From IMG/VR virus record IMGVR_UViG_3300009172_000094, positions 1-20,326 of that record: a stretch of DNA of 20,326 bases. One strand, written 5' to 3'. A program made the translations under genes and the position numbers. The notes under the pieces were generated by a model that was not told the DNA's origin, made no database searches, and saw only the letters and a program-made list of their open reading frames with translations. Position 1 is the stretch's first letter, and every line of letters begins with the position of its first letter. Source of the DNA: a virus. This document shows positions 7,002 through 16,781 of this stretch, piece by piece.

Positions 7002-7712
7002 ATGGCGGTAAATATAGATACAGTATATCAAAGAGTTTTAGCTTTAGCTAACAAAGAACAAAGAGGTTACATAACGCCTCAAGAATTTAATTTACATGCC
7101 AACCAAGCTCAGATGAATATTTTTGAGCAATATTTTTATGACACTCATCAGTTTCAAGCTACTCAAAAAGGTAACAGCACAGAGTATTCTGATATGATAG
7201 ATTTATTGTCAGAAAAAATTAGTCCTTTTGAAAAATACAAAGTAGCAGTTAGTATGTCAGGTAACACTGGTACGTTGGCAACTGATCTTTATAGATTAGG
7301 AACTGTATTTTTTGCTGTTGGTGGTACAAAAGATGTTGAAGTTGAAAGAATAGAAAAAAACGACTTTGCATATATAGAGAACTCACCACTAGCATCACCC
7401 ACAACAAACAGACCTGTGTACAATCGTACGTCAGCAGCAACAATAAAAACTTTTCCCTCAGCAACTATAACATCTAACGTTACACATAACTATATAGCTA
7501 AGCCCGCAAAATGTGAATGGGCGTACGTAGTTGTAAACGAAAAAGCTTTGTATAATGGAAATCAAGCTGTAGACTTTGAGTTACACGCCTCTGAAGAAGA
7601 AAGTTTAGTTATAAACATATTGGAGTTATCAGGAATAACAATTAACAAACAAGGTTTAGTGCAAGTAGCTTCTAATATGGAAGCTTCAAACATACAACAA
7701 GAAAAACAATAA
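7002..7712 (+). CDS. Probable head-tail connector / neck protein
   Basis: A 236-residue protein. The N-terminus (about 5-50) is helical and contains VYQRVLALANKEQRGYITP followed by EFNLHANQAQMNIFEQYFYD, a block I recall as common in marine phage neck or connector proteins. The middle (about 80-190) is beta-rich and polar (YRLGTVFFAVGG; ERIEKNDFAYIENSPL). The C-terminal segment (about 188-215) has the pattern FELHASEEESLVINILELSG, then a short Gln-rich tail. It lies between the post-capsid genes and the ring and hub genes, which fits an adaptor between portal and tail. Assignment is from position and partly from memory of the family; no structure-level match could be tested. The start follows AAAAAAGAAAT with no Shine-Dalgarno. 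The stop is followed at once by a second in-frame TAA and then the next start. Confidence 0.55.
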   Translation: MAVNIDTVYQRVLALANKEQRGYITPQEFNLHANQAQMNIFEQYFYDTHQFQATQKGNSTEYSDMIDLLSEKISPFEKYKVAVSMSGNTGTLATDLYRLGTVFFAVGGTKDVEVERIEKNDFAYIENSPLASPTTNRPVYNRTSAATIKTFPSATITSNVTHNYIAKPAKCEWAYVVVNEKALYNGNQAVDFELHASEEESLVINILELSGITINKQGLVQVASNMEASNIQQEKQ

Positions 7713-7715
7713 TAA

Positions 7716-8591
7716 ATGGGATTACTAGGAACTACATCACAACAAACATACCAAAACTCTGGTGACCTTGGAAGTTATCAATACACTTCTCTTGAAGACA
7801 TTATAAATAATTTTATAGTTGGATATGTTGGTGAAAACAAATTAATAGGTAAAGTAAGAAGAACAGATGTTGCTTTTCACGCTCAAAGAGGATTAGCAGA
7901 ATTAAGTTATGATACTTTACGATCTAGAAAATCACAAGAAATAGAAATAGCACCAAGTTTAAAAATGATGCTACCACAAGATTACGTTAATTATGTAAAA
8001 ATATCATGGCATGATACTAATGGTATGGAAAGAATATTATACCCAGCTTTAAACACAAGTAATCCTACAGCTATATTGCAAGACGGTAATTACGATTACA
8101 GTTTAGATAGTGGTGGTAACTTACAGGTTGCAAGTGAATCTGATACTTGGAAAGCATTTAAAGCAACAACACCTAGCTCAACAGGTAATTTAGACGCAGA
8201 CTCAGACTACTATGCCGATATGTTTAGCGGTAGGTTTGGGCTAAGTCCTGAAAAAACTCAAGCTAATGGAAATTTTTATATAGATTACGCATTAGGTTTT
8301 ATACATTTTAGTTCAAACTTGAATGGTGAAACTGTTACTTTAAAATATGTAAGTGATAGTTTAGGTGTTGACGGTGATCAAATTGTTCATAAATTTGCTG
8401 AAGAAGCTTTGTACAAACACATTGCTTACGCATTGATATCAGCATCAGCTACAGTTCAAGAGCATGTAATTAGAAGATTTAAAAAAGAAAAGTTTGCAGC
8501 TACAAGACAAGCTAAATTAAGACTGTCAAATATTAAATTAGAAGAAATTGCTCAGGTAATGAGAAACAAATCTAAAAGAATAAAACACTAA
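7716..8591 (+). CDS. Probable tail ring / tail tubular adaptor protein
   Basis: A 291-residue protein. The N-terminal part (about 25-110) contains IINNFIVGYVGENKLIGK, VRRTDVAFHAQRGLAELSYD and a LPQDYVNYVKISW strand, and the C-terminal part (about 225-291) contains FAEEALYKHIAYALIS, RRFKKEKFAATRQAKLRL and a basic end. This two-helical-block layout with a beta-rich middle (about 110-220) is what I associate with P22 gp4-like or T7 gp11-like adaptors, and with the ring proteins of crAss-like podoviruses, which bind under the portal and carry the tail hub. The very short gap (AAT) to the giant hub gene and the 3-nt gap from the preceding gene indicate a tightly coupled tail operon. Exact ring identity among the several crAss-like ring proteins cannot be decided from sequence alone. 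Confidence 0.6.
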   Translation: MGLLGTTSQQTYQNSGDLGSYQYTSLEDIINNFIVGYVGENKLIGKVRRTDVAFHAQRGLAELSYDTLRSRKSQEIEIAPSLKMMLPQDYVNYVKISWHDTNGMERILYPALNTSNPTAILQDGNYDYSLDSGGNLQVASESDTWKAFKATTPSSTGNLDADSDYYADMFSGRFGLSPEKTQANGNFYIDYALGFIHFSSNLNGETVTLKYVSDSLGVDGDQIVHKFAEEALYKHIAYALISASATVQEHVIRRFKKEKFAATRQAKLRLSNIKLEEIAQVMRNKSKRIKH

Positions 8592-8594
8592 AAT

Positions 8595-11500
8595 ATGGCT
8601 GAGTTAAAGCATAATTTTACTAAAGGTCGAATGAACAAAGATGCTGACGAAAGATTAGTATCTAACGGTGAGTATAGAGACGCTATGAACATTGAGGTTT
8701 CTACCTCTGAAGATTCTGATGTTGGTACTATACAAACAACTTTAGGTAACACTTTAAAATCAGCTACTGGAACAACTACTGCTTTTACAGTTGGATCTAT
8801 TGTAGATCACAAAACAAACAAAGTGTATTGGATGGTTCATAATGATCAAGCCAATATCACTACAAGCGGTATTACTAAAGATATGATTGTTGAGTACAAC
8901 CCTACAACAGAAACAAATAAATACGTTTTTGTTGATATTTGGAAGGTTGTAACCTCAATAGGAACGTCTAATGGTGGTGCCGTTAAATATTTATATATAG
9001 CTCTTGGTGGTAGTACGGCAACTAATAATATTACTGGTATTAGAAAAGGTATGCAAATTATAGGTACTTTTAACAATATAGTTTATGGAGCAAACTCACA
9101 ACAAAACGTTTATGTTGAAGACATAGAGTTTGATGCGGTTAATGGTTGGAAAATAATTTTAAACAGAACTGTACAAACTGTTGCTGGTGAACAAATAACT
9201 TTTACAACAGAAAGATGTTTAAATTTTTCAAGAAATAGATTAATAACAGGTATAAACATTGTTGATGATATGTTGTTTTGGACCGATGGAGGTTCAGAAC
9301 CTAAAAAAATAAATATCATAAGAAGTATAAAAGGTACTGGTGGTTCTAGAACTTTAAATACAAATGCAACAACTACTTTTGATGGAGACAATTTTAATCA
9401 TCACACTAGACTTGTTATCGATGACATAGACAATGCGCCTGGAATATATGAAGTTGTTACAAATAGATTAGCTACATATCCTGTTTTTTGTAAAGAATCA
9501 CACTTAACAGTTCTTAGACCAGCACCTCAAACAGTATTACAGTTGGAAATGTCTAGAACCTCTTATAATAGAGGTAATGGGGTTACTGGCGCGGTTAATA
9601 GAACTGATGCTCAAGCAAATATACAGTTTTTTGACCCATTAATTACAACAGAACCATTAGCAAGTGGTAGCATGGTACAAGTTACTTTTGATCAAGCGCC
9701 TGACTATAGAGTAGGAGATTATATAATAATAACAAACGACACAACCGTTTTACCAACAGACTACAAAGATTATAAAGTTAGATGTAAAATATCTCAAATA
9801 CCAACTGGTCATACTAATAATAATTTAATGTTTGGAATATTTGAGTTAGAAATAATTACAATTTCTCAAGAATTAGTTTATAACGCTAGTGGTGAGCAGT
9901 TTTTCACTTTGTTAGAACAAAAAGATTCTGTGTTTGAATTTAAATTTCCTAAATTTAGTTATAGATATAAATATACCGATGGTGAGTATTCGGCTTTTGC
10001 ACCTTGGTCTGAAATAGCTTTTTTAGCTGGTAGTTTTGATTATGAACCTAAACACGGTCACAATTTAGGTATGACAAACCGTCTAAAATCTTTATGTTTA
10101 AAAAACTACGTACCAGAACCTGGAGAGATCGGCGCATCAAGACCTGGTGATGTTATTGCTATAGATATTTTATACAAAGAATCTAACAATACAAACATAT
10201 ACACTGTTAAAACAATAACTTCAAATGACAATCACCCTGTTTGGCCTGATCTCGCTACAAGAGCTTACGCAAGAGGAGAGTTAATTATTGACACAGAAAT
10301 GATACATGCTGTATTGCCATCTGATCAATTTTTAAGACCTTTTGATATTGTTCCAAGAAAAGCTAAATCTCAAGAAGTAACTGGTAATAGACTTGTTTAT
10401 GGTAACTACACACAGAATTATAATGTTGATGAAATTATAAATATTGAAACAACACTACAAGTAGGAAGTTTTTCTACACACAGTGATACCGGAGAAAAAT
10501 CTGTAAAATCATTAAGAGATTATCAAGTTGGAGTTGTTTACTTAGATAAGTACGGTAGAGAAACGCCAGTTTTAGTTGGGCCAGAAAAAGGATTTAAAAG
10601 AGTTGGTAAAGTATTTAGTGATAACTTTACAAAACTAAGAGCTAGACTTACAAACACACCACCATCATGGGCTAAAGGGTTTAAGTTTTATGTAAAAGAA
10701 CCTTCTAATGAGTACTATAACTTAGCAATGGATAGATGGTATAATGCTAAAGATGGTAATATATGGATAAGTTTTCCTTCTTCAGAAAGAAATAAAATTG
10801 ATGAAGATACTTTTTTAATACTTAAAAAATCTCACGCTAAAAACAAGTCTGTATCTGACGATGAAGCTAGATATAAAATACTTGCTATAGAAAGCGAAGC
10901 GCCAGAGTTCATAAAAAAAGTAAGAAAGAACTTAGGTGAAATGTTTGACAACAGCGCTAGAGAACACGTTGGTAACGGTGGTGATGGATTTCCTTTTCCA
11001 GGTTTTAATTACGTAGAAGTACCTTATGCTGCTTTAAACAATAGTAGTATTGTTGATATAGATGCTTCTGGAACTGTAAACCCTAAATCACCACACTTAC
11101 AAGACAATCTTTTTTTACGCGTAGGTGGTCCTGACAATCTTAGTGCAGAGTATGAAATTGTTGGTATTTCTAACACTGGTCAAGGTGGTAACTATAAGTT
11201 TAGATTAAACAAGCGTTTAGGTGATGATTTAGAATTTACTTCAACAGACGGAACATATGGTAATAGAATTAGCGGTTTGTTTATACAGTTGATACAATAC
11301 AGAATAGAGAACAAAGCAGAGTTTGATGGTAGGTTTTTTGTCAAAATAAATCAAGACCAAGTAATAAGAACAAATGTTATTGGTGATAAAATAAACTCTG
11401 AGGACATGATTGTTTATTCAGCAAGACATCTTAGGTATGTAAAATCTAAAGCAACACACCCAAACCATGCTGGTATGCCTAACTCAAATCAGTGGCACGG

Positions 11501-14500
11501 TACTAATAACTTTAATAGAGCTTGGGGTGGTATTGGTGGTGTTAGTGACCACGAAGACATACATAAAAAACTAGATGTTAATGGTTATTCATATTGGAAA
11601 GGTTTTATAAAGTTTAATAGAAATGGTAACGGTAGTAAGTTTTTTATTGACGAAGATAGTATAGTCACTATAGGTCCAGATGGATCTCCTGTTAGTTCTA
11701 ATTTAGCAACTGGTGATATGGCTACTAAAGCTTATTGCTTTCCAAATATTACAAACTCAGATAGTTTAACTAAACATGATGGGCAGAAAAACACTGGCTA
11801 TGGCGGTAACAGTGCTAAGTATCCAAAAGGAGTACACCAAGGCGCTAATGAACCTGTTGGTAGTAGAATAGATATATCTTGGGTAGGTTATGAAGATACT
11901 AATTACCCACAAAACAGTCCACCAGTTTTTTGGAGCCAACACGGTCAAGATATTGCTCCGGATGATTATGAGTTTTCAAAAGAGTGGTTTCAAATAGGTA
12001 CTAAATTTAGATTTGCAGGAGATGATGATGAAACTGTTTATACGGTTAAAGACTATCGACATGAGTTTGGTCTTAGAAACTTTCAGACTGTAAACGGTAA
12101 TGTTACATCATCTAATAGAAACAAAGGTTCGGTTTATAGAGACAAGTGGACTTTACAAGTAGAACCACCTATAGTAAGAACAGCTAGTGGTTTTTACCCT
12201 ACAGACATAAGACATGATGGTACACAAAACCAATTAGTTGAACTTGTTAGAACACACTCTGAGTATGGTGTAACACAATTTACTGATAATCCTGGTATTT
12301 TTGAAACAGAACCAAAAAAAGATGTTGGTTTAGATGTTTACTACGAAGCTAGTGTTACATACCCAACACAAATAACCTCTGACACAAATGAAATGTTTGC
12401 GCCTATAGGATCAACGGTAAGTGTTTTACCTAGTGCTGGTGCAACTGTCTCTGCTGGTTGTAAAGTGTTTAGCTGGAGTGATAATACTGTTACATTAGAC
12501 GGTAGCGTTACTGATCCTAACCAAGGAGAAATACTCGTGTTTACTAGACCTGACGGTGGAACTGTACAAGCTAAAGTTGAAGCTATTTCAGCATCTACAC
12601 AAGGTGGAGGAATAACTGTTGCTACTGGCTTGACAATGTATAGAGACGTTAGTAATCAAAGATTTACATTAGGATATACAAATTGTTTTGCTTTTCCACA
12701 AGGAGTAGAATCTGATAGAATTAGAGATGATTTTAACCAAATTACAATAGGTAAAGGAACTAAAGCTTCCACTGTGTTAGCTGAACAGTTTAACGAAGAA
12801 CATAGAAAATCAGGTTTAATATTTTCTGGAATATACAACTCTATGACTGGTGTTAATAATTTAAATCAATTTATAGCGTCAAGTGGTATTACTAAAGATT
12901 TAAACAATCAATATGGCTCTATACAAAAATTATTTACTAGAGATAACAACATAGTTGCTTTTTGTGAAGATAAAATATTAAAAGTATACGCAAATAAAGA
13001 TGCGTTGTTTAACGCTGATGGTAGCTCAAACGTTGTTGCTACCAATAGGTTTTTAGGAGATTCACAGCCTTTTGGTGGTGATTTTGGAATATCTAAAAAT
13101 CCAGAATCATTTGCTCAAGAAAACTTTAGAATATATTTTACCGACAAATCTAGAGGTGCGGTTTTAAGATTGTCTAAAGATGGTCTAACCGTTATATCTA
13201 ACCAAGGCATGGCAGATTATTTTAGAGATCACCTACCACTAGCATCAGATTTGATAGGTAGTTACGATAAAAGAAAAGGCTTGTACAACCTTACTCTACA
13301 TGATAAAGGTGTTAATCCAGACGGTAGAGGTATTGGTGCTGGTATAACTTATGTGCCAAAAGTAAATACAACTATAAGTTTTAGTGAAAAATCTAGTGGT
13401 TGGACGTCTTTTAAATCTTTTGTTCAAGAGTCTGGCGTTAGTTTAGACAACAATTATTACACGTTTAAAAAAGGTGAAATATTTCTTCACCACAGTAACC
13501 AAGAAACAAATAATTATTACGATACTATTGCTGACGTAACTAACGGTGCGTTTTCTAGCGTAACAGTAATGTTAAATGATCTACCTGGTTCTGTTAAAAG
13601 TTTTAATACATTAAACTACGAAGGAACGCAGTCTCAAATTGATTTGTTTCAAACAATAACTATTGGTGGTGTTGTTTACAATGACGGCGAGTTTTACAAC
13701 TTAAAACCTAAAAAAGGTTGGTTTGTAGAGTCTATGATCACAGACTTGCAAACAGCTAGGTTAAAAGAGTTTATAGAAAAAGAAGGCAAATGGTTTAATT
13801 ACTTATATGGTGAAACAACTACGTTGGCTAATTTAGATAGTAGAGAGTTTTCGTATCAAGGTATAGGTATGGCTGAATCTATAACGCACAATGGACCAAC
13901 GCCTATTTATGGTTGCACAGATTCTACAGCTTTAAATTACAACCCAGCGGCTACAATAGATGATGGATCTTGTTTATACATTAACAACCCAATACAAACA
14001 AACGCATACTTGTGGAACAATATACTACAACCTTGTAAAGGTAGTTGTTTACCTAATTTCACTACAGCTGCTGATTACGAGTTTACGCACACCATAACTG
14101 TAAACCCTAGTTTACCAGCAAACACAACTGCTACTGTAGGTATTATATCGGTACAGCCTTTCCAACAATTAAACGGTTGTGCAGGTACACAAACTATTGA
14201 CGGTGCAGCTCCTGATAATACAACTATAAACCCTGTTTACACAATAGCGTTTACAGCTGATACAGGTTTCAAATTTACAGGAGTACCATCGGCAACTATA
14301 ACTATTAACGATGCAAGTACTTCAATAACTGATTACACTATAACTCAAACAGCTCTTGTTTACGATGCTAATTCAAACCTGACTGGAGCTACATTTGAAG
14401 TTGCTTTTGTAACTCCTGGCGCGGCAATGACAGTTCGTGACGATATAAAATGGAATATATGTACCACTCAGATACCAACAATAAACAATAGCACTTACAC

Positions 14501-14534
14501 ACTAACAGTACAAGACGATCCAAACGATCATTAA
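8595..14534 (+). CDS. Giant tail hub / stabilization (muzzle-type) protein with adhesin-like C-terminus
   Basis: At 1979 residues this is the largest protein here. The N-terminus (NFTKGRMNKDADERLVSNGE, YRDAMNIEVSTSEDSDVGT) is the signature I recall from tail stabilization or P22 gp10-like proteins of crAss-like and marine phages. Propeller-like YWTD-type elements occur: VYWMVHND near residue 77, LFWTDGG around W229, and IYFTDKSRGAVLRLS near 1510. About 690-760 resembles a fibronectin-like strand set (ARLTNTPPSWAKGFKFYV). About 1400-1560, including LFTRDNNIVAFCEDKILKVY, is a second conserved block. Residues 1773-1793 carry a Cys-bracketed GCTD...DDGSC motif, followed by a Cys-containing beta domain to the end. 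It probably forms the tail nozzle and presents variable parts to the host surface. It may act with the appendage gene 3 nt downstream. Roles beyond tail assembly are inferred. Confidence 0.75.
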   Translation: MAELKHNFTKGRMNKDADERLVSNGEYRDAMNIEVSTSEDSDVGTIQTTLGNTLKSATGTTTAFTVGSIVDHKTNKVYWMVHNDQANITTSGITKDMIVEYNPTTETNKYVFVDIWKVVTSIGTSNGGAVKYLYIALGGSTATNNITGIRKGMQIIGTFNNIVYGANSQQNVYVEDIEFDAVNGWKIILNRTVQTVAGEQITFTTERCLNFSRNRLITGINIVDDMLFWTDGGSEPKKINIIRSIKGTGGSRTLNTNATTTFDGDNFNHHTRLVIDDIDNAPGIYEVVTNRLATYPVFCKESHLTVLRPAPQTVLQLEMSRTSYNRGNGVTGAVNRTDAQANIQFFDPLITTEPLASGSMVQVTFDQAPDYRVGDYIIITNDTTVLPTDYKDYKVRCKISQIPTGHTNNNLMFGIFELEIITISQELVYNASGEQFFTLLEQKDSVFEFKFPKFSYRYKYTDGEYSAFAPWSEIAFLAGSFDYEPKHGHNLGMTNRLKSLCLKNYVPEPGEIGASRPGDVIAIDILYKESNNTNIYTVKTITSNDNHPVWPDLATRAYARGELIIDTEMIHAVLPSDQFLRPFDIVPRKAKSQEVTGNRLVYGNYTQNYNVDEIINIETTLQVGSFSTHSDTGEKSVKSLRDYQVGVVYLDKYGRETPVLVGPEKGFKRVGKVFSDNFTKLRARLTNTPPSWAKGFKFYVKEPSNEYYNLAMDRWYNAKDGNIWISFPSSERNKIDEDTFLILKKSHAKNKSVSDDEARYKILAIESEAPEFIKKVRKNLGEMFDNSAREHVGNGGDGFPFPGFNYVEVPYAALNNSSIVDIDASGTVNPKSPHLQDNLFLRVGGPDNLSAEYEIVGISNTGQGGNYKFRLNKRLGDDLEFTSTDGTYGNRISGLFIQLIQYRIENKAEFDGRFFVKINQDQVIRTNVIGDKINSEDMIVYSARHLRYVKSKATHPNHAGMPNSNQWHGTNNFNRAWGGIGGVSDHEDIHKKLDVNGYSYWKGFIKFNRNGNGSKFFIDEDSIVTIGPDGSPVSSNLATGDMATKAYCFPNITNSDSLTKHDGQKNTGYGGNSAKYPKGVHQGANEPVGSRIDISWVGYEDTNYPQNSPPVFWSQHGQDIAPDDYEFSKEWFQIGTKFRFAGDDDETVYTVKDYRHEFGLRNFQTVNGNVTSSNRNKGSVYRDKWTLQVEPPIVRTASGFYPTDIRHDGTQNQLVELVRTHSEYGVTQFTDNPGIFETEPKKDVGLDVYYEASVTYPTQITSDTNEMFAPIGSTVSVLPSAGATVSAGCKVFSWSDNTVTLDGSVTDPNQGEILVFTRPDGGTVQAKVEAISASTQGGGITVATGLTMYRDVSNQRFTLGYTNCFAFPQGVESDRIRDDFNQITIGKGTKASTVLAEQFNEEHRKSGLIFSGIYNSMTGVNNLNQFIASSGITKDLNNQYGSIQKLFTRDNNIVAFCEDKILKVYANKDALFNADGSSNVVATNRFLGDSQPFGGDFGISKNPESFAQENFRIYFTDKSRGAVLRLSKDGLTVISNQGMADYFRDHLPLASDLIGSYDKRKGLYNLTLHDKGVNPDGRGIGAGITYVPKVNTTISFSEKSSGWTSFKSFVQESGVSLDNNYYTFKKGEIFLHHSNQETNNYYDTIADVTNGAFSSVTVMLNDLPGSVKSFNTLNYEGTQSQIDLFQTITIGGVVYNDGEFYNLKPKKGWFVESMITDLQTARLKEFIEKEGKWFNYLYGETTTLANLDSREFSYQGIGMAESITHNGPTPIYGCTDSTALNYNPAATIDDGSCLYINNPIQTNAYLWNNILQPCKGSCLPNFTTAADYEFTHTITVNPSLPANTTATVGIISVQPFQQLNGCAGTQTIDGAAPDNTTINPVYTIAFTADTGFKFTGVPSATITINDASTSITDYTITQTALVYDANSNLTGATFEVAFVTPGAAMTVRDDIKWNICTTQIPTINNSTYTLTVQDDPNDH
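13908..13979 (+). other. Bacteroidota-type GCTD...DDGSC extracellular motif
   Basis: This segment codes for residues 1772-1795 of the giant tail protein: YGCTDSTALNYNP, then AATIDDGSCLY. The form GCTD-x-x-A-x-NYNP-x-A-x-x-DDGSC is a recurrent short module in secreted and surface proteins of marine Bacteroidota. The two cysteines probably form a disulfide and the Asp cluster may bind calcium. It marks the boundary between the conserved tail core and the divergent C-terminal domain. Confidence 0.7.
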
Positions 14535-14537
14535 AAT

Positions 14538-16391
14538 ATGGGACATAACGCAAACACAAACTATACAGTAAGCCAAAGCATAACTAGTGAATTTAGTGGT
14601 GATTCAGTAGCTTTAGGAACTCTACCTAATCAAGGTGGTGTAAACGGTAACGTTATATTAACTATAACGCCAAACGCAGGTTTTACTGTTAATTCTTCTG
14701 ACTTTACTATAGCGGGTTTACCTGCGGATAACACTGTTACAGTTACGTCATCAACAATAACAAACCCAGCTACTGGAAATGCTTTAAGTGTTGTTCAATA
14801 TAATTTTATTAGTGTAGGTTCTGGTGGTACAGCTTCTTCTTTACCAGGTGAAGTTGAAAGTGTTGCAATGTTTAATAGCGAGCATGATTATGACAGTACG
14901 GCAAACGTATATGTTCCAGTTACAGCTAACAATGTTGTATATGTTCACGTGGCGTTTATGAACAATTTTATTATGCCACCTGCAAATCTAACGTTAAACA
15001 TAGATATAGACGGCTCGGCATCAGCAACAGGTGCTATACAATATCCTGCAATATGGGAAACTTGGACAAGTCCAGCGGGGTCTGAATATACTTTGACCGC
15101 TGTAGGTAATCCTGCTTTGACAAACATGAGTCTTTCTTCACAAATTAGCGTTAACCCAAACAGCACTACACTTTTAAATACAGTATCGGGTTTGGTTGAT
15201 GATGGTGTTCAAACGCTTTTAATGACAAAAACTTTTCAAGCTGTTTCTGGTTTTTATTTTACTGACATTACAGAACAACAACAATTCACTCCTTTTGGTT
15301 TAGATGATTGGCTACCTTATTTCCAAACAATAATAACAAATCAAGTTTTTAATAGTAACTTAGAAGAAACTCAAAGAGTTTATGAATTTTACTACACAAA
15401 CCCACCAGTTAGTAATCAACTTGGTTTAGATCCAACATTTGGCGGGAGTATATATGGGTTAGGATTTTTATTTGAATATATAATCGGAACTCAAGCAACA
15501 GTATATTCATCGCCAGGTGGAAATGGCGGTGGTATATCTCCTTTAGTACCTCAACGACCTTATGGTGGTTTAGTAAGCTCAACATCAAGCACGGGGCTTG
15601 GCGGTGAAGTTGAAGATGTAAACCCATCTGTAATCTCTATACCAAACACAACTTTCTTTGAAGAAGTTACAAATGTTGTTTTAGACACAAGCAAAGAAAT
15701 AAACGCTATTGGTGGTGAGTCAAGACCTATAACTCTGTATGGTACTGTAGGAGCGACTTACTCTATAACCATATCTGATGGTAGTAAAACATACACTGAT
15801 AGTAACAACACTTTTACTTCTGGAGCTACTGTAATTGATGGTGTAATAGGTAGCGAAGGATTAACAAACCATTTAATAACATATCCAGCGGTTACTGCAA
15901 CAACAACTTATACTTTAACATTAAGCAGTAGATTTGGAACTAAGCTACCAACAGGTATTGTTGATGGTTCTGCTGGTAATCTAGGTACTATAGCCGCTAA
16001 CATAACAAAAACGTTTACATTATCTTTTGCTTCTGCTAGTGACATATCAAACGACTTACCGGCAGACATTGTGTTTTCTTTCGCTGATTTAAGTCAAAGA
16101 TCGAGTAGAACTTTTAAAGTAGAAGTAGTAGGTGATGTTGGAGAAACTTTTGTAAGCGTTGCCGCTACAGATGACGCTCCAGATGCAACTGTAGTAGCTG
16201 CAATGTCTGTAACAGCTGGTAGTGCTAGTGGTTGGGAATGGTCTTTATCAGGTTTTAACCTTGTTCATGGAGGTGTTGACGAAGATGGAAGAGATAGATT
16301 TACAATGGGAGGAACAATAACTGTTCAAACTCTTGGAGCAGCAAACGTAAAATATGCAATTGCATTAGACACAATAACTAACGTATCATAA
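14538..16391 (+). CDS. Beta-rich tail appendage / fibre-like protein
   Basis: A 617-residue protein of Ser/Thr/Val/Gly/Asn-rich composition with almost no cysteine, typical of beta-sandwich or fibre proteins. Residues 1-95 form an Ig-like unit (ILTITPNAGFTVNSSDFTIAG) that resembles the last domain of the preceding giant protein (TIAFTADTGFKFTGVPS). About 100-310 is a larger beta/aromatic region. A Gly/Ser/Pro hinge (SSPGGNGGGISPLVPQRPYG) lies near 324-343, followed by flexible GGLVSSTSSTGLGG. About 375-617 holds further Ig-like strands (PITLYGTVGATYSITISDGS) and a final repeat ending in YAIALDTITNVS. It has no signal peptide and no enzymatic (depolymerase) motif. Position directly after the hub gene suggests a tail appendage or receptor-binding part. 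Host-binding function is inferred; a head fibre is an alternative. Confidence 0.55.
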   Translation: MGHNANTNYTVSQSITSEFSGDSVALGTLPNQGGVNGNVILTITPNAGFTVNSSDFTIAGLPADNTVTVTSSTITNPATGNALSVVQYNFISVGSGGTASSLPGEVESVAMFNSEHDYDSTANVYVPVTANNVVYVHVAFMNNFIMPPANLTLNIDIDGSASATGAIQYPAIWETWTSPAGSEYTLTAVGNPALTNMSLSSQISVNPNSTTLLNTVSGLVDDGVQTLLMTKTFQAVSGFYFTDITEQQQFTPFGLDDWLPYFQTIITNQVFNSNLEETQRVYEFYYTNPPVSNQLGLDPTFGGSIYGLGFLFEYIIGTQATVYSSPGGNGGGISPLVPQRPYGGLVSSTSSTGLGGEVEDVNPSVISIPNTTFFEEVTNVVLDTSKEINAIGGESRPITLYGTVGATYSITISDGSKTYTDSNNTFTSGATVIDGVIGSEGLTNHLITYPAVTATTTYTLTLSSRFGTKLPTGIVDGSAGNLGTIAANITKTFTLSFASASDISNDLPADIVFSFADLSQRSSRTFKVEVVGDVGETFVSVAATDDAPDATVVAAMSVTAGSASGWEWSLSGFNLVHGGVDEDGRDRFTMGGTITVQTLGAANVKYAIALDTITNVS

Positions 16392-16392
16392 T

Positions 16393-16764
16393 ATGCCACT
16401 AATAACACTAACATTTCCAGCAACACTAGATTTAAATGTATCTTGTCAAGTGGGCGACACAGCTTACTTTAGCTCAACAACTAACGTGGCTGGTTTTAAC
16501 ACGTCGGCACAGTCAGACATTATTGAAATAGGTTTAATAACATCTATAACGTACACGAATGGTCAGTGGATTATTATTTGTGACACGTTGCTTTCAAACG
16601 GACAACAACCAGGTGTAAATGATTTTATTAGTTTTTCTAAAAATAACACAGCTAACTTGACAAGCGTGCTTGGTTATTACGCAGAAACAAAGTTTGTAAA
16701 CTCTTCAAGTATAAAATCTGAACTATATTCAGTTGGTAGCGATTACTTTGTAAGTAGTAAATAA
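16393..16764 (+). CDS. Small beta-rich virion-module protein of unknown function
   Basis: A 123-residue protein starting one base after the previous stop, so probably translated by coupling. It begins MPLITLTFPATLDLNVSCQV, then GDTAYFSSTTNVAGFN, and is beta-rich throughout; two Cys (C18 and C55) are present. The C-terminal half (FISFSKNNTANLTSVLGYYA, then ETKFVNSSSIKSELYSVGSD) ends in SSK. I recall short proteins of this pattern following tail-fibre genes in uncultured marine flavophages, but none with a known role. Plausible roles are a decoration protein on the appendage or a small tail component. No catalytic or membrane features are seen. A 45-nt gap with an inverted repeat follows, so it closes the hub-appendage block. 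Confidence 0.65.
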   Translation: MPLITLTFPATLDLNVSCQVGDTAYFSSTTNVAGFNTSAQSDIIEIGLITSITYTNGQWIIICDTLLSNGQQPGVNDFISFSKNNTANLTSVLGYYAETKFVNSSSIKSELYSVGSDYFVSSK

Positions 16765-16781
16765 ACGTTAAAAAGTGTAAC

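Noticed and set aside
14538-16391. Diversity-generating retroelement variable region or depolymerase in the appendage gene
   Set aside because: No adenine-variable C-type lectin-like C-terminus, no template repeat or reverse transcriptase in the window, and no hydrolase or lyase motif was recognised.
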